From: DATBFX01 sp036558305
GTDB lineage: Bacteria; Chloroflexota; Chloroflexia; Thermomicrobiales; UBA6265
Direction: 5' to 3'
DNA length: 6,415 nt
Assembly: GCA_036558305.1 (NCBI GenBank)
Contig: DATBFX010000294.1
Coordinates: 1-6,415 of the forward strand
The position numbers were made by a program, and so were the translations under genes. The notes under the pieces were generated by a model. It saw only the letters and a list, made by a program, of their open reading frames with translations. It ran no database searches and was not told where the DNA came from. This document shows positions 5,300 to 6,415 of this stretch, piece by piece; position 1 is the stretch's first letter, and each line of letters starts with the position of its first letter.

Positions 5300-5405
5300 A
5301 TCGAACGCCATCGATTCTGCCGCCGGTGGCCGCGCGAAGTCCAACCCGCTCGGAGATCGACCAATCGTGGACCCATCGCACGCGACCGTGGAGATACCGG
5401 AGGAC

Positions 5406-6044
5406 ATGGGAACGCCCGCTTCCGATGGGGAGGGCCGCCTGATCGCCGCCCTCCGCGCCGGCGAAGAGCGCGCCTTCATGACCCTGATCGACCGCTACCA
5501 ATCCACCCTCCTCCGCCTCGCCCTCCTCTACGTCGGCGACCGCGGCGCCGCCGAGGACGTCGTTCAAGAGACCTGGCTCGGCGTCTTCCGGGGGATCGAC
5601 CGCTTCGAAGGCCGCTCCTCCCTCAAAACCTGGCTCTTCCGCATCCTCACCAACCGCGCCAAACGCCGCGGCGAGCGCGACCACCGCACCATCCCCTTCT
5701 CCGCCGCCACGACCGTCGACGACGACGGCGAACCCAGCGTCGATCCCGATCGCTTCCTCCCCGCCGGTCACCAGTGGGCCGGTCACTGGTCCTCCTTCCC
5801 CCAGGATTGGGCCGACCTTCCCGAGGACCGCATCCTCTCGGCCGAAACCCGCGCCGTCGTCGACCGCGCCATCGCCGCCCTGCCTCCCACCCAGCGCGAG
5901 GTGATCACCCTCCGCGACGTCGAAGGCTGGACCTCGGAGGACGTCCGTAACGCCTTGGACCTCAGCGAGACCAATCAACGTGTCTTGCTCCATCGCGCCC
6001 GCTCCAAAGTGCGGCGGGCGTTGGAGGAGCAATTGGGTCGATGA
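5406..6044 (+). CDS. ECF-type RNA polymerase sigma factor
   Basis: The 212-residue product has the two domains of an extracytoplasmic-function sigma factor. Region 2 spans about 23-90 (LIDRYQSTLLRLALLYVGD, EDVVQETWLGVFRGIDRFEG, SSLKTWLFRILTNRAKRR), which binds core polymerase and the -10 element. Region 4 spans about 147-208 (IAALPPTQREVITLRDVEGW, then a helix-turn-helix ending LLHRARSKVRRAL), which reads the -35 element. The linker of about 55 residues is long and holds a Trp-rich stretch (HQWAGHWSSFPQDWADLP, about 122-139). The start is uncertain. The ATG at 5406 has GGAGG only two bases before it but GGAGA at 11 bases. A GTG at 5367 in the same frame, with GGAGA ten bases upstream, would add 13 residues. 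The frame remains open far upstream, but that part only mirrors the antisense hydrolase. It overlaps the anti-sigma gene by ATGA. Confidence 0.93.
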   Translation: MGTPASDGEGRLIAALRAGEERAFMTLIDRYQSTLLRLALLYVGDRGAAEDVVQETWLGVFRGIDRFEGRSSLKTWLFRILTNRAKRRGERDHRTIPFSAATTVDDDGEPSVDPDRFLPAGHQWAGHWSSFPQDWADLPEDRILSAETRAVVDRAIAALPPTQREVITLRDVEGWTSEDVRNALDLSETNQRVLLHRARSKVRRALEEQLGR

Positions 6045-6319
6045 ACGATCGTGCGGACGCGATGACGACAAACGAACTGACCTGCCAGGAACTCGTCGAA
6101 TTGGTCACCGACTATCTGGAAGACGCGCTTCCCGACTACGACCGGCTGCGCTTCGAAGACCACCTCACCGGTTGCACCGGCTGCCGCCGCTATCTGGACC
6201 AGATGCGCATCACCGTCTGCACCGTCGGTCGATTGCGCGAGGCCGACCTCTCTCCGGCAGCCCGCGAGGACCTGCTCGCCGCCTTCCGCACCTGGAAACA
6301 AGGCCGGACCGATGCCTGA
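6041..6319 (+). CDS. zinc-finger anti-sigma factor (zf-HC2 type)
   Basis: The 92-residue product carries the zinc-binding anti-sigma signature H41-x3-C45-x2-C48 (HLTGCTGC), with an upstream C15 in LTCQELV as a likely further ligand, followed by helices that would wrap the sigma factor. In this class the N-terminal domain holds the partner sigma factor inactive, and oxidation or another signal releases it. There is no transmembrane segment, so unlike many relatives it should be soluble and sense a cytoplasmic signal. The ATG overlaps the sigma-factor stop (ATGA), so the two are made together; GGAGGA lies about 12 bases upstream inside the sigma gene. A second in-frame ATG seven codons later has no better ribosome binding site. 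Pairing with the adjacent sigma factor is inferred from the overlap. Confidence 0.9.
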   Translation: MNDRADAMTTNELTCQELVELVTDYLEDALPDYDRLRFEDHLTGCTGCRRYLDQMRITVCTVGRLREADLSPAAREDLLAAFRTWKQGRTDA

Positions 6320-6325
6320 CCGAGA

Positions 6326-6415
6326 TTACGACGCGTTGAGGCGCTCCAGAACCCATTGGAGTGCCAGAGACCCCGGTCCCAACCCAGCCTGATGGGCTCG
6401 TTCGCGCAAAGCGGC
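6326..6415 (-). CDS. 3' end of a gene, possible ribbon-helix-helix antitoxin (partial)
   Basis: Reading the minus strand from the window edge gives 29 codons without a stop and then TAA (6326-6328). The encoded C-terminus ends QAGLGPGSLALQWVLERLNA plus Ser. It resembles the C-terminus of CopG/BrnA-like ribbon-helix-helix antitoxins, which commonly end in a helix such as STLARMWLLERL. The gene would be convergent with the sigma/anti-sigma operon, its stop six bases past the anti-sigma stop. The rest lies outside the window, so length, start and any toxin partner cannot be seen. The short open stretch alone is weak evidence; the resemblance in sequence is the main support. Confidence 0.45.
   Translation of the reverse strand, partial: AALRERAHQAGLGPGSLALQWVLERLNAS

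Noticed and set aside
4572..5405. N-terminal extension of the sigma factor to a 490-residue protein
   Set aside because: The extra part is antisense to the isochorismatase-family gene, Arg/Pro-rich, and has no sigma-factor character; ECF sigma factors are about 200 residues.

Overview
The window is GC-rich and densely coded, with strongly C/G-ending codons in most genes. The gene set is a DIP1984-family protein, a four-helix membrane protein fused to a cupredoxin, a DUF433/DUF5615 pair, a UPF0332-type HEPN protein, and an ECF sigma factor with a small zinc-finger anti-sigma factor. This mix would fit a chromosome of Chloroflexota, possibly Thermomicrobia-like. That placement is an impression from protein style; no rRNA or other marker is present.

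Layout: (1) 38-499, DIP1984-family gene on +. (2) 500-809, no protein gene; it holds a tRNA-like fold with a near-canonical T-arm (about 540-616) and a run of hairpins, the last lying against the end of the next gene. (3) 810-1322, GNAT acetyltransferase on -. (4) 1370-2097, a two-gene + operon with ATGA overlap: a HEPN protein whose usual catalytic His is Gln, and an unrecognised 111-residue acidic partner. (5) 2114-3331, membrane-anchored cupredoxin on -, convergent with the HEPN operon. (6) 3332-3572, divergent regulatory gap with direct repeats and a candidate promoter. (7) 3573-4541, + operon of an internally duplicated DUF433 protein and a DUF5615 PIN-like protein, an apparent toxin-antitoxin pair. 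(8) 4584-5198, isochorismatase-family hydrolase on -. (9) 5199-5405, divergent gap with a perfect 8-4-8 palindrome. (10) 5406-6319, + operon of ECF sigma factor and HxxxCxxC anti-sigma factor, overlapping by ATGA. (11) 6326-6415, the 3' end of a - gene whose C-terminus looks like a ribbon-helix-helix antitoxin.

Overall this is an accessory-looking patchwork of short operons. Two, perhaps three, are toxin-antitoxin-like (HEPN pair, DUF433/DUF5615, possible RHH antitoxin at the edge). They sit beside a putative structured RNA, a surface copper protein and an extracytoplasmic-function regulatory pair. I see no integrase, transposase, CRISPR array or rRNA. The points most worth a second look are the tRNA-like RNA after the DIP1984 gene, the His-less HEPN protein with its unknown partner, and the duplicated DUF433 antitoxin.
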